Assembly: GCF_020859565.1 (NCBI RefSeq)
Contig: NZ_JAJHUO010000015.1
Location: forward strand, 124,001-188,000
Source of the DNA: Saccharothrix luteola
Lineage (GTDB): Bacteria > Actinomycetota > Actinomycetes > Mycobacteriales > Pseudonocardiaceae
Length of the DNA stretch: 64,000 bases
Direction of reading: 5' to 3'
A program made the position numbers and the translations under genes. This document shows, piece after piece, positions 1 to 8,857 of the stretch (its first letter is position 1; each line of letters starts with the position of its first letter). Below the pieces are notes generated by a model that ran no database searches, was not told where the DNA came from, and saw nothing but the letters and a program-made list of their open reading frames with translations.

Positions 1-174
1 GCCGGCGTCCTGACCCCGCTCGCCCCGCCGGCCGCCGGTGGTCTGGTGCTGATCGGCGGCCCCGAGGAGGACGCCCGCAGGCTGCGTTACGACGACGTCG
101 CCGGCGACAGCGGTTTCGCGCCCGCCCGTGCCCGCCCCGCCGACCGGCGGCGACGCGGCGGCCCGATCCGATGA
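1..174 (+). CDS. C-terminal fragment of a protein encoded upstream (unidentified)
   Basis: An open frame runs from the window edge to a TGA at 172-174 and encodes the last 57 residues of a protein. It contains GGLVLIGGPEED and a basic, Arg-rich tail. In many actinobacterial injection-system loci the gene before the ATPase encodes a Pvc16/Afp16-like cap protein (DUF4255), so that is the positional guess. The fragment shows no diagnostic motif and I cannot confirm it. It is co-directional with the ATPase gene, 88 bp upstream of it. Confidence 0.5.
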   Translation, partial: AGVLTPLAPPAAGGLVLIGGPEEDARRLRYDDVAGDSGFAPARARPADRRRRGGPIR

Positions 175-262
175 CGACGGCGGCTCCCTCACGCGCGCGG
201 ACCGCCGTGATGCCCGGCAGGCCCACAACCCGACGCCGTGACCGACAGGGTGGTGCGAACCG

Positions 263-2341
263 ATGACCGTGACGACCGGGACGGCGACGACGGCCGAGGC
301 GCAGGACCTGGCCTACCTGTGGGCGAGGCTGGGCGCGGTCGAGTGGCGGGTGCGCCGGGCGGTCGCCGTGCGGATGGCGGACGACCCGTCGCCCGACGAC
401 CCGAACCGCGGTCTCTACCTGACCGCCGACGCGGTCGGGCGCATCCTCGACGGGCACCCGGAACCGCTGCCGCCACCGGACGCGGACCCGGACCTCGACG
501 TGCTCGCCCCGCTGGTGCCCGAGCCCGGGCCGCGGCTGCTGACCCTGGCCCGGCGGTTCGGCCTCGAACCGGTGGACGTCGAGTTCCTGCTGGTGGCCCT
601 GGCGCCGGACGTGGACGCCCGGTTCGAACGCCTCTACGGCTACCTCAACGACGACCTCACCCGCCGCCGCGCGACCGTGGGGCTGGCGCTCGAACTGTGC
701 GGGCTGCCCGCGGCCGGCTCGGGACGGTTCCGGTTCGCCGCGTCCGCGCCGCTGGTCGCCGCCGGCCTGGTCGAGGTGCGGGACGAGGGGCTGCCCGCGT
801 TGTCCCGGTCGTTGCGCGTGCCCGACCGGGTGGTCGCCCACCTGCTCGGCGACGACGAGCCCGACCCGGCGATCGGCGGCACGGCCCGCCTGGCGCCCGC
901 GGGCGGCGACCCGGAGCCGTCGGCCGGTCGGCTCGCCGCGGGGCTGCTGGCCGGCATCCGGTCGGTGCACCTGCGTGACACCGACGGTGACGCGGGCCGG
1001 CTCGCGGTGGACGCCCTGGCCGCGGCCGGTCGTGACGCCGTGGTGCTGGACGTCGCGGCGTTGGCCGACCGGCCGCACCCGCCGCTCGCGGAGGTCGTCC
1101 GGGAGGCCCGGTTGCGCGGCGCGGGGCTGGTGCTCGGCCCGCTGGAACCGCTGCTGCCCGAACGCGCCCGGCTGATCCGCGACCTCACCGTGCTGGTCGG
1201 CGACGTGCCGCTGTTCCTGCACAGCAGGCGGCACTGGGACCCGCGCTGGACGGCGCACCCGGTGGTGTCGGTGCCCGTGCCCCCGCCGCCCGCGGACCGC
1301 CGGGCCGAGCGGTGGGCGCGGGCGCTGGCCGACGTCACCGGCACGGCGGCCGATCCCGCGCTGGTCGCGAACCTGGCCGGGTACCGGCTGGGCACCGACG
1401 AGGTGGACCGCGCGGTGACCGTCGCCGCGCGCCTGGCGCTGCTGGAGGACCGGCAGGTCGACCTGGCGCACGTCCGGGCCGGGGTGCGCGCGCAGAACGG
1501 GGCCGGGTTGGAGCGGTTGGCCAGGCGGATCACCCCCGGCGTCGACTGGGACGACCTGGTCCTGCCCGAACCGACCAGGCGACAGCTGGACGAGTTGGTG
1601 CTGCGCGCACGGCACCGGGAACGGGTGCTGGGCCAGTGGCGGATGCGGCCCGGCGGCGGTCGTGGGCGCGGGGTGGTGGCGTTGTTCGCGGGCGAGTCGG
1701 GCACGGGCAAGACGATGTCGGCCGAGGTCGTGGCCGGCGCGGTCGGCATGGACCTCTACGTGGTCGACCTGTCGTCGGTGGTGGACAAGTACGTCGGCGA
1801 GACGGAGAAGAACCTGGAACGGATCTTCACCGAGGCCGCGGGCGTGCACGGCGTGCTGCTGTTCGACGAGGCGGACGCCGTGTTCGGCAAGCGTTCGGAG
1901 GTCAAGGACGCGCACGACAAGCACGCCAACATGGAGTCGGCGTACCTGTTGCAGCGGATGGAGTCCTTCGACGGCATCGCGGTGCTCACCACGAACCTCC
2001 GGTCCAACGTGGACGAGGCGTTCACGCGGCGGATCGACGTGATCGCCGACTTCCCGGTGCCCGGCGCGGCGCAGCGGCTCGCGCTGTGGGACCGCTGCCT
2101 CGGCTCGCGCATGCCCCGGGCGGACGACCTCGACCTGGCGTTCTGCGCCGAGCGGTTCGAGCTGGCGGGCGGGTCGATCCGGGCGTGCGCGGTGACCGCC
2201 GCCTACCTGGCCGCCGCCGCCGAGCGGCCGGTGCGGATGGCCGACGTGCTGGCCGCCGTGCGGCAGGAGTACCGCAAGCTCGGCAGGCTCGTGCTGCCCG
2301 GCGAGTTCGGCTCGTGGCCGGAGACCGACCAGGCGCGGTGA
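263..2341 (+). CDS. AAA+ ATPase of contractile injection system (Afp15/Pvc15-like)
   Basis: This 692-residue protein has a long N-terminal region (about 1-430) and one C-terminal AAA+ domain. Walker A is GESGTGKT at 477-484 and Walker B is LLFDE at 532-536. The sensor region LTTN and an arginine-finger stretch (FTRRIDVIADFPVP) follow. The motif order and the neighbouring sheath gene match the ATPases of eCIS loci, such as Afp15, which are thought to act on the sheath or help assembly. The GRGVVALFAGESGTGKT context is typical of that family. I took the first ATG at 263. The ribosome-binding site is weak. The sheath gene starts 226 bp downstream. Confidence 0.88.
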   Translation: MTVTTGTATTAEAQDLAYLWARLGAVEWRVRRAVAVRMADDPSPDDPNRGLYLTADAVGRILDGHPEPLPPPDADPDLDVLAPLVPEPGPRLLTLARRFGLEPVDVEFLLVALAPDVDARFERLYGYLNDDLTRRRATVGLALELCGLPAAGSGRFRFAASAPLVAAGLVEVRDEGLPALSRSLRVPDRVVAHLLGDDEPDPAIGGTARLAPAGGDPEPSAGRLAAGLLAGIRSVHLRDTDGDAGRLAVDALAAAGRDAVVLDVAALADRPHPPLAEVVREARLRGAGLVLGPLEPLLPERARLIRDLTVLVGDVPLFLHSRRHWDPRWTAHPVVSVPVPPPPADRRAERWARALADVTGTAADPALVANLAGYRLGTDEVDRAVTVAARLALLEDRQVDLAHVRAGVRAQNGAGLERLARRITPGVDWDDLVLPEPTRRQLDELVLRARHRERVLGQWRMRPGGGRGRGVVALFAGESGTGKTMSAEVVAGAVGMDLYVVDLSSVVDKYVGETEKNLERIFTEAAGVHGVLLFDEADAVFGKRSEVKDAHDKHANMESAYLLQRMESFDGIAVLTTNLRSNVDEAFTRRIDVIADFPVPGAAQRLALWDRCLGSRMPRADDLDLAFCAERFELAGGSIRACAVTAAYLAAAAERPVRMADVLAAVRQEYRKLGRLVLPGEFGSWPETDQAR

Positions 2342-2567
2342 CGGCCTCGGACCACTCCCGCCCGCCACGGGCGTTCTTCGGCGTGCCTGCACGGCCGGTG
2401 ATCTTCGGCGCGCGCGATCTGCCGCTGTCCTCCCGCGCGTCCCGGGCGGCCGATTGCCTGTTGGTGCACCGGGAGTGCCCTCGACCGGGGCCCGCCGGTC
2501 CTGCCGCCGCGGTCGTGCGCGGGCGACGCTGGTGGTGCCAGAGCGGAAGAGCAGACAAGGAGCGACC

Positions 2568-4085
2568 ATGCCGCAGTACCTCTCGCCCGGCGTGTACGTG
2601 GAGGAGGTCCAGACCGGTGCCCGCCCGATCGAGGGAGTCGGCACCGCGGTGGCCGCCTTCGTCGGCTTCGCCGAACAAGGCCCCTTCCACCAGCCGACCC
2701 TGGTCACCAACTGGAACCAGTACGTGCGCGACTTCGGCGGCTTCACCGAGGACGCCTACCTCCCGCACGCCGTCTACGGCTACTTCGCCAACGGCGGCGG
2801 CGCGGCGTACGTGGTGCGCGTGGGCGGTGCCGCCGGCAACGGTGAGGACGTGCCTGCCGCACCGGTGCCCGTGACGCTGGGCGGTCTGCGGATCTCCGCC
2901 CTGCCCGCCGCCGGCCCGGACGTCTCCGTCGAGGTCTCCGACGCCGACGGCGAGAGCCCGCCGGAGGACCGCTTCAAGCTGCTGGTCCGCCAGGGCGACA
3001 AGGTCGTGGAGACCTTCGACGTGTCGACCCGCAAGAACCTCAAGAACTACGTGGTGACCCAGGTCGCCGAGCGTTCGAAGCTGATCGAGGTCACCGAGCA
3101 GTCCGGCACGGCGCTGACCAGGCCGGACAAGCAGTCGGTCCCGCTGCCCGCCGCGAAGGCGGCCGCGCCCGTGAAGCTCGACGCGCAGGAGTACGTCGGC
3201 GACGCGGCGGCGCGCACCGGGTTCGGCGGCCTGGAGAACGTCGACGAGGTCACGATGGTGGCGGTGCCCGACCTGATGAGCGCCTACCGGCGCGGCCTGA
3301 TCGACCTGGAGGGCGTGCAGACCGTGCAGGCGGCGGTGATCTCGCACTGCGAGCAGATGGGCGACCGGGTGGCGGTGCTGGACGCGCCGCCCGGGATGTC
3401 GCCGCAGCGGGTGCACAAGTGGCGGATGGAGGAGGCGAACCACGACTCCCGCTACGCGACCGTGTACTACCCGTGGATCAAGGTCTTCGACCCGGCGAGC
3501 GGCCGCAACGCGTTCGTGCCGCCGTCCGGTCACGTCGCCGGCGTGTGGGCGCGCAGCGACGCCGAACGCGGTGTGCACAAGGCGCCGGCCAACGAGGTGA
3601 TCCGCGGCGCGGTCGACCTGGAGGTCTCGCTCAGCAAGGGCGAGCAGGACCTGCTCAACCCGGTCGGCGTGAACTGCGTGCGCACGTTCCCCGGCCGCGG
3701 CATCCGCATCTGGGGTGCCCGCACGCTGTCGTCCGACCCGGCGTGGCGCTACCTGAACGTGCGGCGGCTGTTCAACTACTTGGAGGAGTCCATCCTCCTG
3801 GGCACGCAGTGGGTGGTGTTCGAGCCCAACGACGACCGGCTGTGGGCCGGTATCCGGCGCAACATCACCGCGTTCCTCACCGAGCAGTGGCGGCAGGGCG
3901 CGCTGTTCGGCCGCACGCCGGACGAGGCGTTCTACGTCAAGTGCGACCGCGACAACAACCCGCCGGAGTCGGTCGACCTCGGCCAGGTGGTGTGCGAGAT
4001 CGGCGTGGCGCCGGTCAAGCCCGCCGAGTTCGTGGTCTTCCGCCTCGCCCAGTTCTCCGACAACACCAGCCTCGTCAGCGAATAA
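2568..4085 (+). CDS. Contractile sheath protein (phage tail sheath family)
   Basis: This 505-residue protein begins MPQYLSPGVYVEE, the hallmark N-terminus of phage-tail and eCIS sheath subunits. It ends in a region (DEAFYVKCDRDNNPPESV, then VAPVKPAEFVVFRLAQF) that matches the C-terminal sheath fold forming the core layer around the tube. I chose ATG 2568 because AAGGAG lies at 2557-2562 with ideal spacing. The frame stays open upstream to 2454, but there is no signal there. Only one sheath gene is present, as in Streptomyces systems, whereas Afp/PVC have three. The tube gene follows 33 bp downstream. Confidence 0.95.
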   Translation: MPQYLSPGVYVEEVQTGARPIEGVGTAVAAFVGFAEQGPFHQPTLVTNWNQYVRDFGGFTEDAYLPHAVYGYFANGGGAAYVVRVGGAAGNGEDVPAAPVPVTLGGLRISALPAAGPDVSVEVSDADGESPPEDRFKLLVRQGDKVVETFDVSTRKNLKNYVVTQVAERSKLIEVTEQSGTALTRPDKQSVPLPAAKAAAPVKLDAQEYVGDAAARTGFGGLENVDEVTMVAVPDLMSAYRRGLIDLEGVQTVQAAVISHCEQMGDRVAVLDAPPGMSPQRVHKWRMEEANHDSRYATVYYPWIKVFDPASGRNAFVPPSGHVAGVWARSDAERGVHKAPANEVIRGAVDLEVSLSKGEQDLLNPVGVNCVRTFPGRGIRIWGARTLSSDPAWRYLNVRRLFNYLEESILLGTQWVVFEPNDDRLWAGIRRNITAFLTEQWRQGALFGRTPDEAFYVKCDRDNNPPESVDLGQVVCEIGVAPVKPAEFVVFRLAQFSDNTSLVSE

Positions 4086-4118
4086 CCCCGCGCGGATCCC
4101 CGAAAGGCAGCACCAGTC

Positions 4119-4562
4119 ATGGCAGACGGCGACGCTCTCTCCACCCACATCTTCGGCCTCCAGCTCGGCGCGTACATGGTCGAGTCCTTGCAGGAGGTCA
4201 GCGGGGTGACGATCGAGGAGGACGTGGTCGAGATCTCGCAGGTGACCCCGCAGGGCAAGCCGTTGCTGCGCAAGCAGCCCGGCGCCCGCAAGGGCGGCGA
4301 GATCACGGTCACCAGGGGGATGGACAAGAGCAAGGAGTTCACCAAGTGGCTCAAGGAGACGGTGAACAAGGGTGACGTCGAGACGGCGCGCCAGAACATC
4401 ACCATCGAGATCATGAACAGCAAGGGCGAGACCGAGCGGCGGCTGAACCTGGTCAACGGGTGGGTCAGCCGCTGGGAGGGCCCGTCGCTCAAGGCGGGCG
4501 AGTCCAGTGCCGCGTTGGAGAAGGTGACCATCACCTTCGAGGACATCACCCTGGAGGACTGA
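4119..4562 (+). CDS. Inner tube protein (Afp1/T4 gp19-like)
   Basis: This 147-residue protein matches the tail-tube family (T4 gp19, Hcp-like fold). It contains the pattern FGLQLGAYMVESLQEVSG, a central TRGMDKSKEFTKWLKETV helix, and a C-terminal strand pair ending LEKVTITFEDITLED. It probably polymerises as hexameric rings inside the sheath. It sits between the sheath gene and the coupled chaperone-like gene, with a GAAAGG-like ribosome-binding site about 12 bases before the ATG. A second, shorter tube paralogue is at 7715. Confidence 0.93.
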   Translation: MADGDALSTHIFGLQLGAYMVESLQEVSGVTIEEDVVEISQVTPQGKPLLRKQPGARKGGEITVTRGMDKSKEFTKWLKETVNKGDVETARQNITIEIMNSKGETERRLNLVNGWVSRWEGPSLKAGESSAALEKVTITFEDITLED

Positions 4563-5020
4563 TGAGGCGTCGGGTGATCGGGCTGGACTCGTTGGACGAG
4601 CTGGCCGAGCCCGCGGACGTGGCGCCACCCGCCGTGGCGCGGGAACCCGCGTTGCGCACCGAGTTCGAGTTCGAGCTGCCGCGCGGCTACGTGGACGCGG
4701 AGGGTTCGGTGCACCGCACCGGGCGGATGCGGCTGGCGACGGCGCGCGACGAGCTGCGCCCGCAGATCGACCTGCGGGTCAAGGAGAACCCGGGCTACCT
4801 CAGCGTGCTGCTGCTCAGCATGGTGATCACCGAGCTGGGCACCGTGGACGAGGTGAACGTCGGCGTGGTGGAACGGATGTACGCCACCGACATCGCGTTC
4901 CTCCAGGACTTCTACCGGCGGATCAACAGCGAGGGGCACACGCGCGCCGGGGTGACGTGCCCGTCGTGCGGCAGCGGGTTCGAGGTCGACCTGGCCGGTG
5001 GTCGCCTGGGGGAATCGTGA
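4562..5020 (+). CDS. Small zinc-finger tail protein (assembly-chaperone-like)
   Basis: The ATG at 4562 overlaps the tube stop codon (ATGA), so translation is probably coupled. The product is 152 residues. Its middle (ATARDELRPQIDLRVKENPGYLSVLLLSMVITELG) resembles the small proteins that follow tube genes in phage and eCIS clusters and are compared with T4 baseplate or tail-assembly chaperones. Near the C-terminus a CPSCGSGF motif gives a half zinc-ribbon. The exact role is unproven. Position and size argue for a tail assembly or baseplate factor rather than an effector. Confidence 0.75.
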   Translation: MRRRVIGLDSLDELAEPADVAPPAVAREPALRTEFEFELPRGYVDAEGSVHRTGRMRLATARDELRPQIDLRVKENPGYLSVLLLSMVITELGTVDEVNVGVVERMYATDIAFLQDFYRRINSEGHTRAGVTCPSCGSGFEVDLAGGRLGES

Positions 5021-5175
5021 CGTACGCGGCCGACCGGCTGCACGAGGAGGTCGCGTACGTGGCCTACCACTTCCACTGGGAGCGGGACCGGATCCTCGAC
5101 CTGGAGCACCACGAGCGCAGGCGGTGGGTCCGGGAGATCGCACGGATCAACACGCGGGTGAACGAAGGGGGGTGA
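5017..5175 (+). CDS. DUF6760-like small eCIS protein
   Basis: This 52-residue protein starts at a GTG that overlaps the preceding stop (GTGA). Its sequence core LHEEVAYVAYHFHW followed by ILDLEHHERRRWV and IARIN matches the small conserved protein annotated DUF6760 in actinobacterial injection-system loci. It is rich in His, Glu, Arg and Trp and probably folds as two helices. The constant position between the chaperone-like gene and the large repeat protein suggests a baseplate or assembly role. The function is unknown. Confidence 0.8.
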   Translation: MTYAADRLHEEVAYVAYHFHWERDRILDLEHHERRRWVREIARINTRVNEGG

Positions 5176-5179
5176 CCTG

Positions 5180-7678
5180 ATGGGCTTCTGGGACAGGTTC
5201 CGCCGCAAGGCCGTGGCGCCGGCACCGGCTGCGGTGTCCGCTCCGACTCCTGGGTCCGATTCGGACGGCGGCTGGCGTGCGACCCGGCCGATGGAGGGGG
5301 TGATCCAGCGCAAGGGCATCGCGGTGAGTGACGGACTGCGGTTCCGGGGTGGCCTGGCGGCTTGGCAGGACCACACGTTGAGCGGCGACCTCGGCCACGC
5401 GGTCCTGCCCGGCGCTCCGGTCGGTGTGATGCACGGCCTGGCGCGACCCACCGGCGGGTCCGGCGGCTACGCCGGGAAGGACCAGCTCACAGTCGCTCAG
5501 CCCGACATTCCTGCTGGTCAAACTTCCCGCTCCCCCACCACCGGCACCACCGCCCCGGTCGGCAAACTCGGCCAGGGCGGCAAGGCCGGCAAGGCGGGCC
5601 AGGGCGAACAGACGGGACAGGTCGACCAGAAGCCAACGGTGGCACAGCGGTCACCGGCCACCCCAGTCGCCCGACTCACCCCTCCGCCCCCGGTGCCTCC
5701 GGCGGCTCCGGTGGCTTCGGCGGCTCCGGCGGCTCCGGCGGCAACAGTCGCGCAGCGATCACCCGCTGACTCGCCCGCCCGGGCTACCCAAACCACCCGA
5801 GCCGCTCGGATCGCTCCGGCAGGCCCAGCCGCCCCGGCCGATCGGGTCGGCCCGCCCATTCCAGCCACCCCGATCAACCCGATCGCTCAGGTCAGCCCGG
5901 TCGCTCAGGTCAGCCCGGTCAACCCGATCGCTCGGGTCAGCCCGGTCGCTCAGGTCGAGCCGGTCGAGCCGGTCGGGCCGGAGCCAAGGATCGTGCAGCG
6001 GTCACTCGCCACCCCGAGCGCCCCTGCCACCCCGACCTCTGCCCCTGCCTCCCAGGTCGCACCAACCGCACCCGTCGCCCAAGCTGCCCAGGAGCCGACC
6101 GTCGCGCAGCGGTCACCCATATCGCGCCCCTCCGTCACGCCGGTCGCCCCCATCTCCCCACCGGCGCAAGAGCCGACAATCGCGCAGCGATCACCGGTCA
6201 CCCCGATGTCCCCGGTCACCCGAGTCGCGCCGGAGCCGCCTGTCCCGCAGCAGTCACCCGCAACACCGGTAGTCCCCTCCACACCAGCCACCCCAGCCGG
6301 CCAAGCGGCCCAACCGGTCCGAGCCAGCCAAACCACCCAAACGATCCGGGCCGTCCAGGATGCCCCCGTCGTCCCGGTGGCGCAGCGGCCGACGATTGCG
6401 CAGCGATCATCAGCCGGCCCGGTCCCACTCCGCCCCCTCGGCACCCCGCTGACCCTGGCACGCCGGGACGTGACACCGCTGCGGCCGATCCCGGTCGCCC
6501 GGACGACGAGCACACCGGCGGTGCAGCGCCGGGTCGTCGCCGAAGGAGCACCGACAAGACAAGAGTCGACCACCACACCCCGGGCCGCCGAGTCACCGAT
6601 CGCACCGCCGGGACCGGGCGAGCCGGTCACTCCGGTGGCACACAGCTCGACCACGTCACCACTACCAGCCGGCCCCAGCGCCGGGCCGCAGCGGGCGTCG
6701 CGGACGGCGGCGGTCCTGGGCGAGCCGATTGCCCGGATACCGGCCGATGCCGTCGTGCAGCGCAAGCCGGAAACCGGACCGGCGCACCCACACCGCCCGT
6801 CCGCCCGCAGCAAACCGAGAACGGGACCGGCCCTGGGCGAGCCACTCGCGCGGATACCCGCCGACGCCGTCCTACCTCACGACACCGCTACCAAGCCGAC
6901 CGGCGAACCAGCGCGAACGGCGACCGGAGACGTGGTGCAGCGCCGAGCGACAACCGCAACCACCGCGGACCGGCCGGCCGCACCGCACCGACGAACCGCC
7001 GGCGACCCGGACCACCAAACCGACCGCACCGCACCGACACCACGGCCACCAGACCGGGCACCACTTCCGGTCGTCCCGCTGACCCGCCCGACCGTGCAGC
7101 GCCACATCACCACCACACCCCTGCTCCCGAACCGGCCACTGATCTCCCCCGCCACCCCCGACCTCCCGCGGAACACGGCGAACCGGGCGGTCCCACTGAG
7201 GTGGACGCCCCGGGGTTCGGTGGCCCGCCGGCCCTCGGGCAACGGGAGCACCGGGCCCGATGTCCAACGCGCGCTGATCAAGGGGGACGCGCGTAGGCAT
7301 CCGGCCCCGGCGCCACCCGGCACCAAACGGGCAGAGGACGGCCGGCGCGCCGTGGTCCGCCCGACGCCACCGGCCGATCTACGAGAAGCCGCGCACCAGC
7401 CGGTCAAACACCCGCCCGTCACCACGTCGAAGCCACCGACACCGCCGAAGCCGGTCCAAGCGGCGCCGGCGGTCCGCGTCACCACGACGTCCGCACCCGT
7501 CCAACGCGCCCCCGAACGCACCACCACCCCGAAACCCGCGGCCGAACGGCCCGGACCCACCCACCACGACCTCGACGACCTGGCCCGCCGGCTGCTCGAA
7601 CCGGTCGGCAGGCTCCTGCGCGCCGAGCTGCGCCACGGTCGCGAGCGCGCCGGCCTGCTGCACGACCGCCGCCGCTGA
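5180..7678 (+). CDS. Giant Pro/Ala/Thr-rich protein with QR repeats, in eCIS locus
   Basis: This 832-residue protein falls into three parts. The N-terminal about 100 residues start MGFWDRFRRK and include GWRATRPMEGVIQRKG and LAAWQDHTLSGDLGHAV. A long low-complexity stretch (about 110-790) has roughly a dozen motifs of the form (V/I)xQR(S/R/K)x, most often VAQRSP, separated by Pro/Ala/Thr/Val linkers. It also has two copies of LGEP(I/L)ARIPADAV, at about 512 and 553. The C-terminus (about 793-832) is an amphipathic helix, DLDDLARRLLEPVGRLLRAE, followed by basic residues. It is almost surely disordered in the middle. Similar proteins occur at this point in Streptomyces eCIS loci. The function is unknown; scaffold, tape-measure substitute or cargo adaptor are possibilities. 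Confidence 0.8.
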   Translation: MGFWDRFRRKAVAPAPAAVSAPTPGSDSDGGWRATRPMEGVIQRKGIAVSDGLRFRGGLAAWQDHTLSGDLGHAVLPGAPVGVMHGLARPTGGSGGYAGKDQLTVAQPDIPAGQTSRSPTTGTTAPVGKLGQGGKAGKAGQGEQTGQVDQKPTVAQRSPATPVARLTPPPPVPPAAPVASAAPAAPAATVAQRSPADSPARATQTTRAARIAPAGPAAPADRVGPPIPATPINPIAQVSPVAQVSPVNPIARVSPVAQVEPVEPVGPEPRIVQRSLATPSAPATPTSAPASQVAPTAPVAQAAQEPTVAQRSPISRPSVTPVAPISPPAQEPTIAQRSPVTPMSPVTRVAPEPPVPQQSPATPVVPSTPATPAGQAAQPVRASQTTQTIRAVQDAPVVPVAQRPTIAQRSSAGPVPLRPLGTPLTLARRDVTPLRPIPVARTTSTPAVQRRVVAEGAPTRQESTTTPRAAESPIAPPGPGEPVTPVAHSSTTSPLPAGPSAGPQRASRTAAVLGEPIARIPADAVVQRKPETGPAHPHRPSARSKPRTGPALGEPLARIPADAVLPHDTATKPTGEPARTATGDVVQRRATTATTADRPAAPHRRTAGDPDHQTDRTAPTPRPPDRAPLPVVPLTRPTVQRHITTTPLLPNRPLISPATPDLPRNTANRAVPLRWTPRGSVARRPSGNGSTGPDVQRALIKGDARRHPAPAPPGTKRAEDGRRAVVRPTPPADLREAAHQPVKHPPVTTSKPPTPPKPVQAAPAVRVTTTSAPVQRAPERTTTPKPAAERPGPTHHDLDDLARRLLEPVGRLLRAELRHGRERAGLLHDRRR

Positions 7679-7714
7679 CCAAGCTGAACCGGGTCGACAA
7701 CCAGGAGGCACCCG

Positions 7715-8140
7715 ATGTCCGACACCCTCTTCGCCACGAGCGTCTTCTTCCGGCTCTCCATAGCGGGCAACGACCTCGGCGCCTTCCACACCTGCGACGG
7801 CATGGGCGCGCAGATGGAGGTGGAGCAGTTCGCCGAGGGCGGCAACAACGGCTTCGCCTGGCAGCTGCCCACCCGCATCACCTGGTCCAACATCACCATG
7901 ACCCGCCCGGTCACCTCGGACACCGCCAAGGTCGTCAAGTGGCTCAACGAGGTCATCAAGAAGGTCGAGCGCAAGGACGGCGAGATCGTCGCCCTCACCC
8001 CGGACGGCACCCGGATCGCGGGCTGGCAGGTGCAGGGCATCGTCCCGGTCCGCTGGCAGGGCCCGTCGTTCGACCCGTCGAGCTCCCAGGCCGCCGTGGA
8101 GACCTTGGAGTTCGCCCACGAAGGCATCGACGCGTCCTGA
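7715..8140 (+). CDS. Second tube-type protein (tube initiator, Afp5-like)
   Basis: This 141-residue protein of the T4 gp19 family includes TSVFFRLSIAGNDLGAFHTCDGMGAQMEVEQ and the PVRWQGPSFDPSSSQAAVETLEFAHEG C-terminus. It is clearly related to, but distinct from, the main tube gene at 4119. In Afp and PVC a second, divergent tube protein connects the tube to the spike. Position immediately before the LysM and VgrG genes supports that role. The ribosome-binding site is AGGAGG at 7702-7707. Confidence 0.9.
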   Translation: MSDTLFATSVFFRLSIAGNDLGAFHTCDGMGAQMEVEQFAEGGNNGFAWQLPTRITWSNITMTRPVTSDTAKVVKWLNEVIKKVERKDGEIVALTPDGTRIAGWQVQGIVPVRWQGPSFDPSSSQAAVETLEFAHEGIDAS

Positions 8141-8149
8141 GAGGTTGAC

Positions 8150-8857
8150 ATGGCAGGCAAACCGGGAGCGAGCCTCACCCGCGCCCAGCTCGTGATCATG
8201 GAACCGCCCGTGCGGGCCGGCGCGAAGCCGGGCGCCAAGCTGGCCACGGTGAAGTTCCAGTTCAACCCGAACACGCTGGCGCTGAGCAAGAACACCGAGT
8301 GGCGCCGCAACCCGTCCCGGCTGGCGGACGAGACGTCGATGCCGGAGTTCGTCGGCAGCGGACCGCGGAACCTGTCGGTCGACGTCTTCCTCGACGCCAC
8401 CGCCACGCACGACAACTCGGTGGAGACCAGGGTGGAGCAGCTGCTCACCGCCTGCGTGCCGACCAAGAAGAGCCTGGCCACGAAGAAGCCCGCGAGCCCG
8501 TGGGTCCGCTTCGAGTGGGGCACGTCCAAGACCACGTCGTTCGACGGCGTGCTGTCGAACCTGTCGGTGGACTACTCGCTGTTCGACGTCGACGGCCGGC
8601 CGCTGCGCGCGAAGTGCTCGCTGTCGATCGAGGAAGCCGGCAGCGACACGCCCGGCCAGAACCCGACGTCCGGGTCGCGCGAGGCCCGCCGCACGCACCG
8701 CGTGGTGGCCGGCGACAGCCTGCCGCAGCTCGCCTGGCGCGAGTACGGCGACGCCACCGCCTGGCGGGTCATCGCCGAGGCGAACGACGTCGACGACCCG
8801 ATGCTGCTCGTGCCGGGCGCGGAACTGCTGGTGCCCGCGATGGAGGAGGCCCGATGA
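8150..8857 (+). CDS. LysM-containing baseplate hub protein (Afp7-like)
   Basis: This 235-residue protein has an N-terminal domain (about 12-160; KLATVKFQFNPNTLALSKN then a TSFDGVLSNLSVDYSLF core) found in contractile-tail proteins related to T4 gp53 and P2 gpX. A C-terminal LysM-type segment lies at about 183-232 (THRVVAGDSLPQLAWREYGDATAWRVIAEAN). Family knowledge places it at the hub, joining the tube to the spike. GTTGACATG gives only a weak Shine-Dalgarno, but the preceding gene ends 10 bp upstream. The stop overlaps the next start. Confidence 0.9.
   Translation: MAGKPGASLTRAQLVIMEPPVRAGAKPGAKLATVKFQFNPNTLALSKNTEWRRNPSRLADETSMPEFVGSGPRNLSVDVFLDATATHDNSVETRVEQLLTACVPTKKSLATKKPASPWVRFEWGTSKTTSFDGVLSNLSVDYSLFDVDGRPLRAKCSLSIEEAGSDTPGQNPTSGSREARRTHRVVAGDSLPQLAWREYGDATAWRVIAEANDVDDPMLLVPGAELLVPAMEEAR

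Noticed and set aside
5180-7678. QR-repeat protein as a DUF4157-type effector
   Set aside because: No DUF4157 metallopeptidase-like HExxH motif was found in the sequence.
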